NCBI GenBank assembly: GCA_945876865.1 | Contig: CAMCPZ010000006.1 | Location: 1-49,529, forward strand | Origin: Bifidobacterium breve | Lineage (GTDB): Bacteria; Actinomycetota; Actinomycetes; Nanopelagicales; Nanopelagicaceae | Direction of reading: 5' to 3' | Length of the DNA stretch: 49,529 bases | Shown here: one piece after another, positions 1 through 9,937 of the stretch | Layout of the letters: every line of letters begins with the position of its first letter | How positions within the stretch are numbered: the first letter of the stretch is position 1 | Translations under genes and position numbers: made by a program | Notes under the pieces: generated by a model | Told to the model about the DNA's origin: nothing | Databases searched by the model: none | Seen by the model: the letters and a program-made list of their open reading frames with translations, nothing else

Positions 1-1211
1 ACAACGAACGAGTCGGCTGTAATACCAACCGCGACAATGATTCCTGCAATGCCGGCCAGTGTCAGCGTAAAGCCAAGCCACTCGCCAAGAAGAAGGATGG
101 AAAGGTAAGCGATACCTGAAGCTACTAAGAGCGACAAAATCGTAACCACACCTAAAGCCTTGTAATAGAAGAGTGAGTATATAAAGACGAGAATAAATCC
201 AATAAGACCAGCTAGTAATCCAGCTTCCAACTGATCAGAACCTAGAGTCGGAGAAACTTGCAGAACTTCCCCTTGGTCGAAAGCAAGAGGTAGCGCGCCG
301 TACTTCAAGACATTCGCTAAATTCGAAGCCTCTTGCTGGCTAAAGCTTCCCGTGATTTGTGCGCTTCCGCCGGTAATTGCTTCATTAATTCTTGGGGCCG
401 ATACAACAAGACCGTCTAGAACAATCGCAACTTGATTCTGCGGAGCAGCAAGTCCAGTTACCGCTTGTGTAAGCGCACCGAACTTAGTTGCGCCTTCACC
501 ATTGAAATCAAGAGAGACAAACCAACCGGCTCCGCTCTGTTGATCAATAGCGGCAGATGCCTCTGAAATCATATTTCCTAATACTTGTGCTGGTGCAAGA
601 ATAAATTTTGCGCTTCCCCCACGATCGCAAGAAACGACTGCTACATCGGGCGATTCTGTTGTTCCGCCCTGCAGATTGATCTTGTTCGTGCAATCAAGAG
701 CTGAAAACTTTGCGCTGAGTTCAGGTGTGACACCATTTGGAAGAGTTACAGTCTGGGTATCTCCGGAAATAGATACAGCATTTGGCGCTGCTTCAACTAA
801 CACTTGACGGAAACGCAGCTCGGCAGTCTGTCCAACAAGTTGAACAATCTCTTCACCAGTTTCACCCGGAACCGAAATTACAATCTGACGGTTGTTTCCA
901 GAACCCTGTGAAGCAACTTCGCTCTCTGCAACTCCGATTGAGTTAACACGCTGTCTAATAATTTCAACTGCTTGCGAAATAGCTTCTGGCGTTACATTCG
1001 CACCTTCAGTTGCACGTGGTGTGAGCGTTACGCTCGTGCCACCTCGAAGATCCAGACCAAGTTTTACTTTGGTTGCACCTTGAATTACTGCAACTGCGCT
1101 GAAGGCAATTAGCACTAAACCAAGAATCGCCATCGACTTTGCAGGCTTACCTGAAGATTTTGCGCTCTTGGAACTGGCGCTCGGGCTCTGAGAATTATTT
1201 ATGGCGGACAT
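1..1211 (-). CDS. secD: Protein translocase subunit SecD (C-terminus cut by window edge)
   Basis: SecD works with SecF in the membrane and uses the proton-motive force to help exported proteins finish crossing the Sec channel. About 403 codons are present, reading leftward off the window. After a Ser/Lys-rich cytoplasmic tail a first membrane helix lies at about residues 28-45, followed by the SecD signature KLGLDLRGGTSVTL, the large periplasmic P1 region, and the second helix group with FIYSLFYYKALG. The visible part ends in the conserved GITADSFV region of helix 4. The ATG at 1211 has no clear Shine-Dalgarno. A TAGACT hexamer made from the ruvB stop codon ends 8 nt upstream, so the gene may have its own promoter. 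Its place next to ruvB matches the actinobacterial order. Confidence 0.95.
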   Translation of the reverse strand, partial: MSAINNSQSPSASSKSAKSSGKPAKSMAILGLVLIAFSAVAVIQGATKVKLGLDLRGGTSVTLTPRATEGANVTPEAISQAVEIIRQRVNSIGVAESEVASQGSGNNRQIVISVPGETGEEIVQLVGQTAELRFRQVLVEAAPNAVSISGDTQTVTLPNGVTPELSAKFSALDCTNKINLQGGTTESPDVAVVSCDRGGSAKFILAPAQVLGNMISEASAAIDQQSGAGWFVSLDFNGEGATKFGALTQAVTGLAAPQNQVAIVLDGLVVSAPRINEAITGGSAQITGSFSQQEASNLANVLKYGALPLAFDQGEVLQVSPTLGSDQLEAGLLAGLIGFILVFIYSLFYYKALGVVTILSLLVASGIAYLSILLLGEWLGFTLTLAGIAGIIVAVGITADSFV

Positions 1212-1222
1212 GAGGCGCAAGT

Positions 1223-2275
1223 CTAGGCATCAGAGGCGGGTGTGTCGAAAAAATCCAACTGTCCAGGCGAGCCTATGGGTGCCTTTAAGCCCAGATGTTC
1301 GAATCCCGCAGGTGTTGCAATGCGTCCGCGTGGAGTGCGTGAGATAAATCCCATCCGGACCAGAAATGGCTCAGCCAAAGATTCGATGGTCTCAGCTTCT
1401 TCCCCAATTGCCATGGCGAGGGTCGAAATTCCAACCGGGCCGCCATTGAATCTCTTGACCAAAGTTTCCAATACAGCCAAATCCAGACGGTCTAAGCCGA
1501 TCGCATCAACTTCATACAATTCGAGCGCAGCTTTTGCTTCCTTAATATCAACTTTTCCATTTGAATGAACCTGGGCATAGTCACGAACTCGTCGTAACAA
1601 GCGGTTCGCCACACGTGGTGTCCCTCGAGATCTCGATCCAAGTTCTTGAATAGCAGCTTCACTAATTTCGATTCCCATTAAAGCTGCGCTTCGTTTAACG
1701 ATTACAGAAAGTTCGGCATCTTCATAGAAATCAAGTTGCGCGGTGAATCCAAATCGATCACGCAAGGGACTTGGCAATAAACCTGCACGAGTTGTTGCGC
1801 CAACGAGAGTGAAATGTGGAAGTTCTAATGGAATCGCAGTTGCTCCTGCGCCCTTTCCAACAATTACATCAACTCGAAAATCTTCCATGGCAAGATAGAG
1901 AAGTTCCTCTGCTGGACGGGACATTCGATGGATTTCATCTAAAAAGAGAATCTCACCCTCTACCAACGAAGAGAGAATTGATGCCAAATCCCCAGCATGT
2001 TGAATAGCTGGTCCGCTAGTTATTCGAATTGGAGCGCTCATCTCGGAGGCAATAATCATTGCTAACGTCGTTTTTCCGAGTCCTGGTGGACCTGAAAGCA
2101 GAACATGATCCGCAGGTGAATTTCGGTTTCTCGCTGCCGAGAGCAATAGATCTAATTGATTAGCGACGCGTTTCTGACCAACGAATTCTTGAAGTGTCTT
2201 TGGACGTAGCGCCAATTCTTGTGCGCGTTCGAAATCATCAGAACTTGAATCAACCAATCTCTGCTCGTCGCTCAT
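1223..2275 (-). CDS. ruvB: Holliday junction branch-migration helicase RuvB
   Basis: RuvB is the hexameric AAA+ motor that drives branch migration of Holliday junctions together with RuvA. At 350 aa it has the usual length. Walker A GPPGLGKT lies at residues 62-69, Walker B LFLDEIHR at about 110-117, sensor 1 GATTRAG and the arginine-finger stretch LRDRFG follow, and a C-terminal winged helix includes RTPRGRIAT. It follows ruvA with a 3-nt gap in a ruvC-ruvA-ruvB unit, so the three resolvasome proteins should be co-translated. Nothing unusual is seen. Confidence 0.98.
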   Translation of the reverse strand: MSDEQRLVDSSSDDFERAQELALRPKTLQEFVGQKRVANQLDLLLSAARNRNSPADHVLLSGPPGLGKTTLAMIIASEMSAPIRITSGPAIQHAGDLASILSSLVEGEILFLDEIHRMSRPAEELLYLAMEDFRVDVIVGKGAGATAIPLELPHFTLVGATTRAGLLPSPLRDRFGFTAQLDFYEDAELSVIVKRSAALMGIEISEAAIQELGSRSRGTPRVANRLLRRVRDYAQVHSNGKVDIKEAKAALELYEVDAIGLDRLDLAVLETLVKRFNGGPVGISTLAMAIGEEAETIESLAEPFLVRMGFISRTPRGRIATPAGFEHLGLKAPIGSPGQLDFFDTPASDA

Positions 2276-2278
2276 TTT

Positions 2279-2881
2279 TTAACCACGACCTCGATTTTGA
2301 AGGGCTAACTTAAGAAGCTCGGAGATATCGGTTTCATCCACCTTTGCACCGAGATCACTTGCAACCGAATCAATAGTTGCCTCGGCATCACGCGCTGTGA
2401 ATCCAAGACCAATCAGGGCGCTCTGCAGTTGGGTTCGCCAATGCGACTTACTACTTGAACCAGCACTTTGATTTCTAGCCAAGTCAGAAACTTTATCCTT
2501 AAGCTCAAGAACAGTTCGCTGTGCACCCTTCTTGCCTAACCCGGGAATTCGTTCCAGCGCTGCTGAATTCTCGCTAGCGATTGCACTTGCCAATTCCTCT
2601 GGCTCGTAAATTGAAAGTGCAGATTGCGCAACTTTCGGACCAATTCCACTAACAGACTGCAACAGCTCGAAGAAGTCACGTGAATTTGAGCGATCAAAGC
2701 CAAAGAGGGTTAATGAATCTTCTCTAACAACAAGAGTTGTGAAAATATCGGCATGCGTTCCAACTATCAGCGCAGCGGCGAATCTTGCTGGAAGTGAAAC
2801 TTGGATACCAACTCCACCAACTTCAATGACTGCAGAATTAAGAGTCGTTGCCTTCACAACTCCTGAAACTGAAGCAATCAC
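2279..2881 (-). CDS. ruvA: Holliday junction DNA helicase subunit RuvA
   Basis: RuvA binds the four-way junction as a tetramer and loads RuvB. The 200-aa protein has the N-terminal OB fold starting [10 protein letters not shown], two helix-hairpin-helix motifs ([11 protein letters not shown] near residue 75 and [11 protein letters not shown] near 110), a flexible Ser-rich linker, and the C-terminal RuvB-binding helical domain ([14 protein letters not shown]). Its start overlaps the end of ruvC by 4 bp (ATGA type), which implies translational coupling. Confidence 0.98.
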   Translation of the reverse strand: MIASVSGVVKATTLNSAVIEVGGVGIQVSLPARFAAALIVGTHADIFTTLVVREDSLTLFGFDRSNSRDFFELLQSVSGIGPKVAQSALSIYEPEELASAIASENSAALERIPGLGKKGAQRTVLELKDKVSDLARNQSAGSSSKSHWRTQLQSALIGLGFTARDAEATIDSVASDLGAKVDETDISELLKLALQNRGRG

Positions 2882-3417
2882 TTCTTGGCCACCTTTGCTA
2901 ATCGAGCTCTCTCCTTGGCAACTGCTAATTCAATACGAGCGTTGCCAGAACCTCGCCAATGATGACAGATAGCAAGCGCCAAAGCATCGGTGCTGTCGAC
3001 GGGTTTCGGAATTTCTTTTAACGAGAGCAATTTTTGAACCATGAGTGCAACTTGTTTCTTATCTGCACGACCTGATCCGGTAACCGCGGCTTTAACCTCG
3101 GTCGGTGTATGCATGGCAACCGGAATACCTGAGCGTGCAGCAATCAATAGCGCAACTCCAGCAGCTTGACCGGTAGACATTGCAGTTCTGATATTCAACT
3201 GTGAAAAGACTCGTTCAACCGCAATTACATCAGGCTTGTATTCTTTAATCCAAAGCAGTAATTGAGTTTCAAGTTCTAACAATCTTTGGGCGAGTTCAAT
3301 ATCAGTGGAGGTTTGAATGACTCCAACACCGACCATGACTAATTTCTGCGCAGCTCCATTCTCAACAATTCCGAGACCGCATCTTGTTAAACCTGGATCG
3401 ACCCCGAGAACGCGCAT
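2878..3417 (-). CDS. ruvC: Crossover junction endodeoxyribonuclease RuvC
   Basis: RuvC is the dimeric nuclease that cuts Holliday junctions symmetrically. The RNase H-like fold shows its acidic residues: Asp7 in [10 protein letters not shown], Glu68 in AVERVF, and the C-terminal pair in [13 protein letters not shown]. Length (179 aa) is normal for the family. It lies 1 nt downstream of yebC and overlaps ruvA, in the conserved yebC-ruvC-ruvA-ruvB block. Confidence 0.98.
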   Translation of the reverse strand: MRVLGVDPGLTRCGLGIVENGAAQKLVMVGVGVIQTSTDIELAQRLLELETQLLLWIKEYKPDVIAVERVFSQLNIRTAMSTGQAAGVALLIAARSGIPVAMHTPTEVKAAVTGSGRADKKQVALMVQKLLSLKEIPKPVDSTDALALAICHHWRGSGNARIELAVAKERARLAKVAKK

Positions 3418-3418
3418 C

Positions 3419-4168
3419 TTAAAGAGTAGCCATTACCTCATCTGATACATCGAAGTTTCCAAAGACGTTCTGAACGTCGTCTAGCTCTTCGATTGCATCA
3501 ATTAGGGCGAAAACTTTCGTTGCCCCTTCAGCATCTAACGGAACCGAAACTGATGGAAGAAATGAAGTGTCAGCAGATTCGTAATCGATACCAGCGCTTT
3601 GAAGAGCTGTTCTTACGGCGACTAAATCGCTAGGTTCGCTAACAATCTCAAATGAATCGCCAAGATCAGTTACATCTTCTGCCCCAGCATCTAAAACATG
3701 TTCCAAGATTTTATCCTCGGTAATCCCCGCTGCCTTTGAAACAATTACAACTCCCTTGCGATTAAACATATAGGAAACCGAACCAGGATCAGCCATCGAG
3801 CCCCCGTTGCGAGTAACAGCAACCCGAACTTCAGATGCAGCGCGGTTTCGATTGTCAGATAAACACTCAATCATTAATGCGACACCATTTGGTCCATAGC
3901 CTTCATACATAATCGTCTGCCAATCAGCGCCGCCTGATTCAAGTCCAGCGCCACGCTTAACCGCACGATCAATATTGTCTGCTGGCATCGAATTCTTCTT
4001 TGCCTTTGCAATTGCATCAAAGAGCGTTGGGTTTCCGGTGATGTCAGCACCACCATTTCGAGCAGCAACTTCAATCCCTTTAATCAGTTTTGCAAAGTTT
4101 TTGGCACGTCTAGAATCAATGATTGCCTTCTTGTGCTTAGTCGTTGCCCACTTGGAATGGCCTGACAC
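3419..4168 (-). CDS. yebC: YebC/PmpR-family protein
   Basis: Members of this family have been described both as DNA-binding regulators and, more recently, as factors that rescue ribosomes at proline-rich stretches. The 249-aa protein starts with the family hallmark [15 protein letters not shown] and keeps [18 protein letters not shown] and the [10 protein letters not shown] segment. The start is a GTG at 4168 with a strong AGGGGG Shine-Dalgarno 7 nt upstream, so it is translated with a leader, unlike many first genes in this window. It is followed directly by ruvC. Confidence 0.96.
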   Translation of the reverse strand: MSGHSKWATTKHKKAIIDSRRAKNFAKLIKGIEVAARNGGADITGNPTLFDAIAKAKKNSMPADNIDRAVKRGAGLESGGADWQTIMYEGYGPNGVALMIECLSDNRNRAASEVRVAVTRNGGSMADPGSVSYMFNRKGVVIVSKAAGITEDKILEHVLDAGAEDVTDLGDSFEIVSEPSDLVAVRTALQSAGIDYESADTSFLPSVSVPLDAEGATKVFALIDAIEELDDVQNVFGNFDVSDEVMATL

Positions 4169-4210
4169 GGTGAAACCCCCTATAAATCAATTGCTGTAGT
4201 TTATCTTGAA

Positions 4211-4801
4211 TTACTTTTTACAAACATCTTCCAAGAAAAATCGATGAATGCGGTTATCCCCGGTCAATTCTGGGTGAAAAGCCGTCGCCATTGCGCGGCC
4301 CTGCCTTACAGCTACCGGATGTGTGACACCTGAGATTTCAATGCTCGATAGAACTTCTACATCGGGACCATGTGACTCGACCCATGGTGCTCGGATAAAG
4401 ACTCCTCTGATTGGGGCACCTGAAATAGATTTAAAAGCTAAGTCCATTTCAAAGGATTCGGTCTGTCTGCCAAAAGCGTTACGGCGGACTTGCATATCAA
4501 TTCCACCAAAGGTTTCCTGATCAGATGCTGGATCAATAATTGATTTCGCAACCAGAATCATCCCTGCGCATGATCCATAAGTAGGCATGCCATCAGCGAT
4601 TCGATTTGAGATTAAATCAGATAAACCAAAGGCGCTAGCTAACTTGCTAATGGTTGTTGATTCTCCGCCCGGGATAATAAGAGCATCTACCGCCTTGATA
4701 TCGGATTCGGTCTTTACTAATTTTCCGGTAACGCCGCACTCACCGAGAGCGATGATATGTTCTCGAAAATCGCCTTGGAGCGCTAAAACTCCAACGTTCA
4801 T
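4211..4801 (-). CDS. pdxT: Pyridoxal 5'-phosphate synthase glutaminase subunit PdxT
   Basis: PdxT hydrolyses glutamine and channels the ammonia to PdxS for PLP synthesis. It is a class I (triad) amidotransferase: nucleophile Cys78 in GSCAGMI, the IPGGESTT oxyanion segment near residue 45, and the His/Glu pair in TAFHPEL. Length 196 aa is typical. The gene starts 2 nt after the pdxS stop codon, so the two subunits form one operon. Confidence 0.97.
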   Translation of the reverse strand: MNVGVLALQGDFREHIIALGECGVTGKLVKTESDIKAVDALIIPGGESTTISKLASAFGLSDLISNRIADGMPTYGSCAGMILVAKSIIDPASDQETFGGIDMQVRRNAFGRQTESFEMDLAFKSISGAPIRGVFIRAPWVESHGPDVEVLSSIEISGVTHPVAVRQGRAMATAFHPELTGDNRIHRFFLEDVCKK

Positions 4802-4803
4802 TT

Positions 4804-5703
4804 CTACCAGCCCCGTTCGGCCAATCGATGTGGCACAGGTATGTCAGCAACATTTATGCCAACCATCGCTTCACCTAAACCGCGAGAAGCATCTGCGACA
4901 ACCTTTGCATCGGTGTAGAAAGTCGTTGCCTTCACGCAAGCCGCAGCACGCTTCGCAGCATCGCCTGATTTGAAAATTCCGGAACCAATAAATACGCCAT
5001 CGGCGCCAAGCTGCATCATCATTGCAGCATCTGCTGGAGTAGCGATTCCACCTGCAGTGAAGAGAACAACGGGAAGCTTTCCAGTTTCAGCAACTTCTTT
5101 AACAAGTGCATAAGGCGCCTGTAGTTCTTTAGCAGCTACATAAAGTTCGTCTTCACGCATTGAAGTTAGTCGGCGAATCTCTGAACCAATTTTGCGCATG
5201 TGGGTTGTGGCGTTTGAAACATCGCCAGTGCCAGCTTCGCCCTTAGAACGAATCATTGCTGCACCTTCATTGATGCGACGAAGTGCTTCACCGAGATTAG
5301 TTGCACCGCAGACGAATGGGATTGTGAAATTCCACTTATCAATATGGTGTTCGTAATCCGCTGGAGTAAGAACTTCGGATTCATCAATGTAATCAACGTT
5401 TAAAGTTTGCAAAATCTGTGCCTCTGCAAAGTGTCCGATTCGAACCTTAGCCATAACCGGAATTGAAACTGCAGCTTGAATCTTTTCAATCATGTCAGGA
5501 TCTGACATTCTAGAAACGCCACCTTGGGCACGAATATCTGCAGGAACGCGCTCTAGCGCCATTACTGCAACTGCACCTGCATCTTCAGCAATCTTTGCTT
5601 GTTCAACATTAACAACATCCATGATGACGCCGCCCTTTAGCATCTCGGCCATGCCACGCTTTACGCGTGCGCCACCGACTTGGGCTTCATTCGCTTTAGA
5701 CAT
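4804..5703 (-). CDS. pdxS: Pyridoxal 5'-phosphate synthase lyase subunit PdxS
   Basis: PdxS condenses ribose 5-phosphate, glyceraldehyde 3-phosphate and ammonia to PLP in a dodecameric ring. The (beta/alpha)8 barrel is complete at 299 aa: Asp29 in VIMDV, Lys86 in MAKVRIGH (Schiff-base lysine), the second lysine region [11 protein letters not shown], and the phosphate-binding [10 protein letters not shown]. The ATG at 5703 has an AGGAG Shine-Dalgarno 6 nt upstream. It heads a pdxS-pdxT unit; the 90-bp gap before it is the probable promoter region. Confidence 0.98.
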   Translation of the reverse strand: MSKANEAQVGGARVKRGMAEMLKGGVIMDVVNVEQAKIAEDAGAVAVMALERVPADIRAQGGVSRMSDPDMIEKIQAAVSIPVMAKVRIGHFAEAQILQTLNVDYIDESEVLTPADYEHHIDKWNFTIPFVCGATNLGEALRRINEGAAMIRSKGEAGTGDVSNATTHMRKIGSEIRRLTSMREDELYVAAKELQAPYALVKEVAETGKLPVVLFTAGGIATPADAAMMMQLGADGVFIGSGIFKSGDAAKRAAACVKATTFYTDAKVVADASRGLGEAMVGINVADIPVPHRLAERGW

Positions 5704-5793
5704 TGTCTACTCCTGTTGTCTTTGAATTGTCTTTGTAAATCTTAAATTCTGATTATTGGAAAGCCGTCTAGGTCACAGAGTCTACTTCGACTT

Positions 5794-6801
5794 TTACGGG
5801 CTCGCACTTTTGGCTGGGGTGGGATATTCAAGTTCAGGCTCGATGTCGGTAAGGGCAATCCAGACTTGACCATCCGCAAAGTTAGCCACGGTCCCATCGG
5901 CTAGGGTCCATATTGTTCCCACCTCCGCACTAGGGCGCTGCCAATTTATTGCCACAATTTTGCCGTTTCGGAGCAAGTATCCGGTTCCGCTGCCAACGGT
6001 ATTGCTCATCGGAGTTACTCCTCCGAATTTATCCCCGTAAATTGAATCTGTGATTGAAACTTTTTGGATCACAAAGTTTGGCGAGCCAAGCTGGCGACCA
6101 TTCGAATCCAAATTTGGTTTTCCGTTAAACGTCAGAAGCCAGCGTTTCTCTGAGACCGACCAAGTCATTCCATATTTCGCCGCTGGCCATTTAACAATTG
6201 CCGATTTCAACTTCTTTGCTTCGCTACTTACCTTACCAAACTGCCAGCCAACCGATTTAACAATATCGATCTTTTTGCCTTCATCTTCAATAGCCTTCTT
6301 TAGAAGTGCATTAGCGTCGACCATCATATTGGTCGGTGCATATTTACTTTCATCGCTCTGATAGATCGATGGTGGATTTCGCTCTGCCGACATATTCTCC
6401 AAATTTGCTGCTGCCAAAACTGGGCGCATCTTGCTCTGTGCTCCACTATAGGCAAATCCAACACGACCATATTGTGCGAGAATTTCAATATCACTAATTC
6501 GAGCCGACCGAACTGGCCCAATTAAATCGGGAACTTTGTCGGTGAAAATCGCAGCAAGCCGAGTAAGACCGCCTTCGACCTGTTCGATGTAAACAACATC
6601 TGCACTATTTAAACCAACCTGCGGGTGCGCAGCATTGGTGTCGTCGATTTTAACCGCAAGCAGTGGACCATTTGTGCCCGGTAGATTGGTTAAAACATTC
6701 CTCTCAACCTGCTTCTCTGCGGACTTGTTTACCAAACTGGATGGCGACGCGCACGAACTTAATACTATCAAGATTGAAACTGCAGCAACAAACTTCTTCA
6801 T
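5794..6801 (-). CDS. DUF3048 (YerB-like) lipoprotein
   Basis: The function of this extracytoplasmic family is unknown. The N-terminus is a lipoprotein signal: a short Lys-containing n-region, a hydrophobic stretch, and the lipobox LSSC with Cys17 as the lipidation site. The mature part starts with the DUF3048 signature (LLAVKIDDTNAAHPQ, ADVVYIEQVEGGLTR, GPVRSARISD) and has a second conserved half around FVIQKVSITD and GSGTGYLLRNGK. The 335-aa length fits the family. Its ATG overlaps the stop of the upstream membrane gene by 4 bp, so it belongs to the pimA cluster unit and may act at the cell envelope. Confidence 0.85.
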   Translation of the reverse strand: MKKFVAAVSILIVLSSCASPSSLVNKSAEKQVERNVLTNLPGTNGPLLAVKIDDTNAAHPQVGLNSADVVYIEQVEGGLTRLAAIFTDKVPDLIGPVRSARISDIEILAQYGRVGFAYSGAQSKMRPVLAAANLENMSAERNPPSIYQSDESKYAPTNMMVDANALLKKAIEDEGKKIDIVKSVGWQFGKVSSEAKKLKSAIVKWPAAKYGMTWSVSEKRWLLTFNGKPNLDSNGRQLGSPNFVIQKVSITDSIYGDKFGGVTPMSNTVGSGTGYLLRNGKIVAINWQRPSAEVGTIWTLADGTVANFADGQVWIALTDIEPELEYPTPAKSASP

Positions 6802-7304
6802 AAAATGTGATCCTCAAATGAATAGCGCATGGGTAGCGGAGCATGTCCGGCTAGTCGGAAGACCCTGAATAGAACTTTACTACGAAGGGATTGAGCGCTC
6901 TGAACCGCTTCAGTATGAATCGTGATCCCAACTGAAATTTTTTCAGAGAGAGATTTTAAAGACTCTACTAAATCGCTTTCAATACCGCCAGGAAGCGTCA
7001 CTTCGTCTAGAAGAATCAAATTCAAGCTTTGCGACAGTGCGATCTCCGCATCACTTCGTTCAACAATATTTGCTTCCCGGGCTTGATAAGCAGCAGCCGT
7101 TAATACCAAACTTGTTGCAGCATCGACTCCTTTAGAGTTTGCAATTTCGAGTGCCAGCGCTGCTCGACGTTGTAACAAAGCATCTAGGTGAGCCCAAGAT
7201 GTTTCTACTCTGTGATGGAGCACATCTAATCTCGATGCAAGGAAAGATAAATACCAACCAGCCAACAGAATCACAAAGAGAGCAGTTGCGATAATTTCAA
7301 TCAT
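6798..7304 (-). CDS. Small LemA-like membrane protein, lacking a NUDIX domain
   Basis: I do not recognise a defined function. The 168-aa protein has one N-terminal membrane helix (about residues 3-24) followed by a long helical segment, LDVLHHRVETSWAHLDALLQRR, that resembles the LemA helical-bundle pattern (a valine/tryptophan repeat, then QRR). In other actinobacteria, as I recall, the gene at this site between pimA and pdxS encodes a similar helical region joined to a C-terminal NUDIX hydrolase. Here nothing resembling a NUDIX box (GX5EX7REUXEEXGU) is present. It overlaps the end of pimA by 8 bp and the DUF3048 gene by 4 bp. Confidence 0.7.
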   Translation of the reverse strand: MIEIIATALFVILLAGWYLSFLASRLDVLHHRVETSWAHLDALLQRRAALALEIANSKGVDAATSLVLTAAAYQAREANIVERSDAEIALSQSLNLILLDEVTLPGGIESDLVESLKSLSEKISVGITIHTEAVQSAQSLRSKVLFRVFRLAGHAPLPMRYSFEDHIL

Positions 7305-8469
7305 TTGAACGCAACCTATTCCAGAATCGATTCTCTGATGCCAGGCTTACCTTTGTGTTTCCAGCAAGTGCCATTTCATAAACAGACAAGATCTGATCTC
7401 CCACTGAATTCCAATCGAAACTCTTTGCCTTTTCATACCCTGCGACTGCAATTTTCTCGCGCTTCTTTTGATTTTCGAGCAGATTAAGAATCGTATCGGC
7501 CAGGTCATCTGAATCTTCTGAAGCGAATATTGCTCCCGATTCTCCTTCATCAAGAAGTTTCACGAATGCCGGCAGATTGCTAGCGACAATCGGAGTCTTT
7601 GCGGCCATCGCTTCGGCGAGAATTATTCCAAAGGATTCGCTTCCCGTATTTGGCGCGATATATAGTGAGATTGATTTAAAGAATTGGGCTTTCTCAATCT
7701 CCGAGATTCGTCCCAAGAACGTAATTCGATCACGTAGTTCAGAAGGGATTAGCTTTTCAAAATCACTTGCATTACCAGGACCAGCGACCAAGATTCTTAA
7801 GTTCGAAACCTTGTGAGCAATTTGTGGAATCGCGGCTAAAAGAACAGCCAGACCTTTTCTTGGCTCATCAAATCTTCCGATAAATCCAAGAGTATTTGGC
7901 AGCGCCCATTCTGAACGAACTCCGATGCCTTCAAACTTGCTGGTATCTATTCCATTTGGAATCACAACTGCTTCGGTATTAAATCTATCTTTCAGTGTTT
8001 CGCGTGCAATTTCGCTAACTGCAATCTTCGCAGTGATTCTCTCGATTAAAGGATCGAGCATGGCGCCAATGGCATTCGCAACTTTTTGCGGATTGGCTGC
8101 TGCATGAAATGTTGCAACCATCGGTCCATCTCCAGCCCAACCAGCGAGCAGTGATAAAGATGGAATCGCTGGTTCATGCAGATGCAACAAGTCGAAGTCT
8201 CCATTTGCAATCCACTGCTTGACTCTTGACGAAGCTAGTGGCCCGAAAATTACTTTTGCGATTGCTCCGTTGTAAGGAATCGAAATCGGGCGACCAGCAG
8301 AGACCACCCAAGGCTCGATATGTCCGCCTTCATCTGTAACCGGTGCCAAGACCGATACTTCATGTCCCTTTGCAATTAACCATTGCGTTAGTTCCTTTAT
8401 ATGAATCTGAACGCCGCCAGGGGTATCCCATCCATAAGGACAGACGATTCCAATTTTTAAGCTACGCAT
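7297..8469 (-). CDS. pimA: Phosphatidylinositol alpha-mannosyltransferase (PimA-like, GT4)
   Basis: PimA transfers the first mannose from GDP-mannose to phosphatidylinositol on the cytoplasmic membrane face. The 390-aa GT-B protein opens KIGIVCPYGWDTPGGVQ with the Gly-rich loop, has the linker segment IPNGIDTSKFEG, and the donor-site motif ESFGIILAEAM (EX7E). I chose the ATG at 8469 because a GGCGAG Shine-Dalgarno lies 9 nt upstream and the overlap with the acyltransferase stop is then only 8 bp; in-frame ATGs at 8475 and 8478 are possible, while a longer start at 8511 would overlap by 50 bp. Neighbouring acyltransferase and PI-phosphate synthase genes support the PIM role. Confidence 0.9.
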   Translation of the reverse strand: MRSLKIGIVCPYGWDTPGGVQIHIKELTQWLIAKGHEVSVLAPVTDEGGHIEPWVVSAGRPISIPYNGAIAKVIFGPLASSRVKQWIANGDFDLLHLHEPAIPSLSLLAGWAGDGPMVATFHAAANPQKVANAIGAMLDPLIERITAKIAVSEIARETLKDRFNTEAVVIPNGIDTSKFEGIGVRSEWALPNTLGFIGRFDEPRKGLAVLLAAIPQIAHKVSNLRILVAGPGNASDFEKLIPSELRDRITFLGRISEIEKAQFFKSISLYIAPNTGSESFGIILAEAMAAKTPIVASNLPAFVKLLDEGESGAIFASEDSDDLADTILNLLENQKKREKIAVAGYEKAKSFDWNSVGDQILSVYEMALAGNTKVSLASENRFWNRLRSND

Positions 8470-9340
8470 TTGCATCATCTCGCCAGATTCGCTGCAACAT
8501 ATGCCAATCAACAGTGTTGACCACTAACTGCTCAGCAAAACGATCTGCAATCACTTGCGTCATAGCCGCGGCCTTCTCTGAAACACTTCCGGTCTCTGGG
8601 ACTGGAATAGCTTCACCGAAAATAATTCGGATTCCAACTTCTTCATACTTAACAAAAGCAGTGATCAAATCGGCGCCGGTTTGTATGGCAAGGAGCGCGG
8701 GGCCCGCTGGCATTTGTCCACCAGTGCCAAAGAAATTGACTGGGATTCCATTCTTAGATAAGTCCCGGTCTGCAACAAGAGCAACCAATTTCCCGGCGCG
8801 CAATCTCTGAGAAAGAACAGCGATGCTTCGAGAATCTAAATCCAGAACTTCCATACCTATCGCTGTGCGATATTCCAGGAACTTTCGAAACAATTTCTCG
8901 GGCTTTAAATGCTCTGCAACAGTAGTAAGCGGGATACCAGTCGCGCAGAAATAAGCCCCGGCGTGATCCCAATTTCCGGCATGCGGAAGCGCAACTATGC
9001 AACCTCGCTTTGCAGCGATTGGATCTCTTAAGTAATTTTCATTCTCACAAACCGTTGTCGAAAGTAGCCGCTCTTTGCTCCACGCCGGAAACCTAAAGGT
9101 GTCACACCAATACCGCAAGTAAGAACGCATACCAGCATTAACCAAAAATTCTAATTGCGCGTCATCGAGTTCGGGACGGACTCGTCGAAAATTAGAGCGC
9201 AACCTATTAACTCCCTTGCCATTTCTAGCATAGAGAAAATCCGCGAAACGATCTGCTAGAGAGTAAGCCTTACGCTCTGGAATCCAACGAATTACTTTCC
9301 ATGCCAGGTTATAACCCCAATAAACAAAAGTTTCGCCCAT
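8462..9340 (-). CDS. Phosphatidylinositol mannoside acyltransferase (LpxL/HtrB family, PatA-like)
   Basis: This enzyme probably acylates the mannose of phosphatidylinositol mannosides at the membrane. It belongs to the lysophospholipid acyltransferase superfamily: the HX4D catalytic motif appears as HAGNWD in ALPHAGNWDHAG near residue 120, followed by a substrate-binding segment FFGTGGQMPAGPALLA. Length is 292 aa. Its ATG directly follows the pgsA TAG stop (TAGATG), and pimA follows with an 8-bp overlap, giving the usual actinobacterial order pgsA - acyltransferase - pimA. Confidence 0.9.
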   Translation of the reverse strand: MGETFVYWGYNLAWKVIRWIPERKAYSLADRFADFLYARNGKGVNRLRSNFRRVRPELDDAQLEFLVNAGMRSYLRYWCDTFRFPAWSKERLLSTTVCENENYLRDPIAAKRGCIVALPHAGNWDHAGAYFCATGIPLTTVAEHLKPEKLFRKFLEYRTAIGMEVLDLDSRSIAVLSQRLRAGKLVALVADRDLSKNGIPVNFFGTGGQMPAGPALLAIQTGADLITAFVKYEEVGIRIIFGEAIPVPETGSVSEKAAAMTQVIADRFAEQLVVNTVDWHMLQRIWRDDANA

Positions 9341-9937
9341 CTATTTTGCGCCCACATAAACAATTCGGAGTCGTTGTAAAACTGTAAGAAGACTTGCTAT
9401 TGCTAAAATCCAGAAGCCAATACCCATGATGTAAGGAACACCAAGACCGGCAAAACCAGTAGTTGTAAGAACGATTATCAATCGCTCAGTTCGTTCCGCG
9501 AGACCCCCATTGCATTCAATGCCTAAAGATTCGGATCTAGCTTTTATATATGAGATTAGAAATCCGAGAACGATTGTTGCTAAGACCAACGGCACCAGCG
9601 CGTCATCTTCTGAAATCAAGTACCAGAGCACTGAACCAAGTATCACTGCATCAGTAAGTCGATCAAGGGTTGAATCTAGAAGGGCTCCCCAAGCATTCGA
9701 ACCTTTTGCCGAAAGTCTTGCGATAGTTCCATCAAGTAAATCAAAGAGAACGAAGAAAACAATCAATAACGTTCCAAGGAAGAGCTCTCCTTTTGGAAAG
9801 GTAAGAAGCGCAGCCGCCATAGTAAAGAGAGCTCCTGCGGCTGTGACCATATTTGCGCTCACGCCAATTCGAATTAATCCGCGACAAATCGGCGTAATTA
9901 ACTTGGTAACTGGGGCGCGTAATGATTCTTGTAACAT
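9341..9937 (-). CDS. pgsA: Phosphatidylinositol phosphate synthase (CDP-alcohol phosphatidyltransferase)
   Basis: The enzyme joins CDP-diacylglycerol and inositol 1-phosphate to make PI-phosphate, the PIM precursor. The family motif D(x)2DG(x)2AR(x)8G(x)3D(x)3D is visible across FDLLDGTIARLSAKG and GALLDSTLDRLTD, flanked by about six membrane helices. Start choice is open. The ATG at 9937 has a TACGAT -10 hexamer ending 7 nt before it, which fits the leaderless layout seen elsewhere here; the ATG at 9946 gives an N-terminus like mycobacterial PgsA1 as I recall it, and a GTG at 9970 would overlap the divergent gene. Location beside the PIM genes supports PI rather than PG synthesis. Confidence 0.88.
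   Translation of the reverse strand: MLQESLRAPVTKLITPICRGLIRIGVSANMVTAAGALFTMAAALLTFPKGELFLGTLLIVFFVLFDLLDGTIARLSAKGSNAWGALLDSTLDRLTDAVILGSVLWYLISEDDALVPLVLATIVLGFLISYIKARSESLGIECNGGLAERTERLIIVLTTTGFAGLGVPYIMGIGFWILAIASLLTVLQRLRIVYVGAK

Noticed and set aside
1242-1568. Open plus-strand frames antisense to ruvB
   Set aside because: Frames mirror ruvB codon structure and contain no domain.
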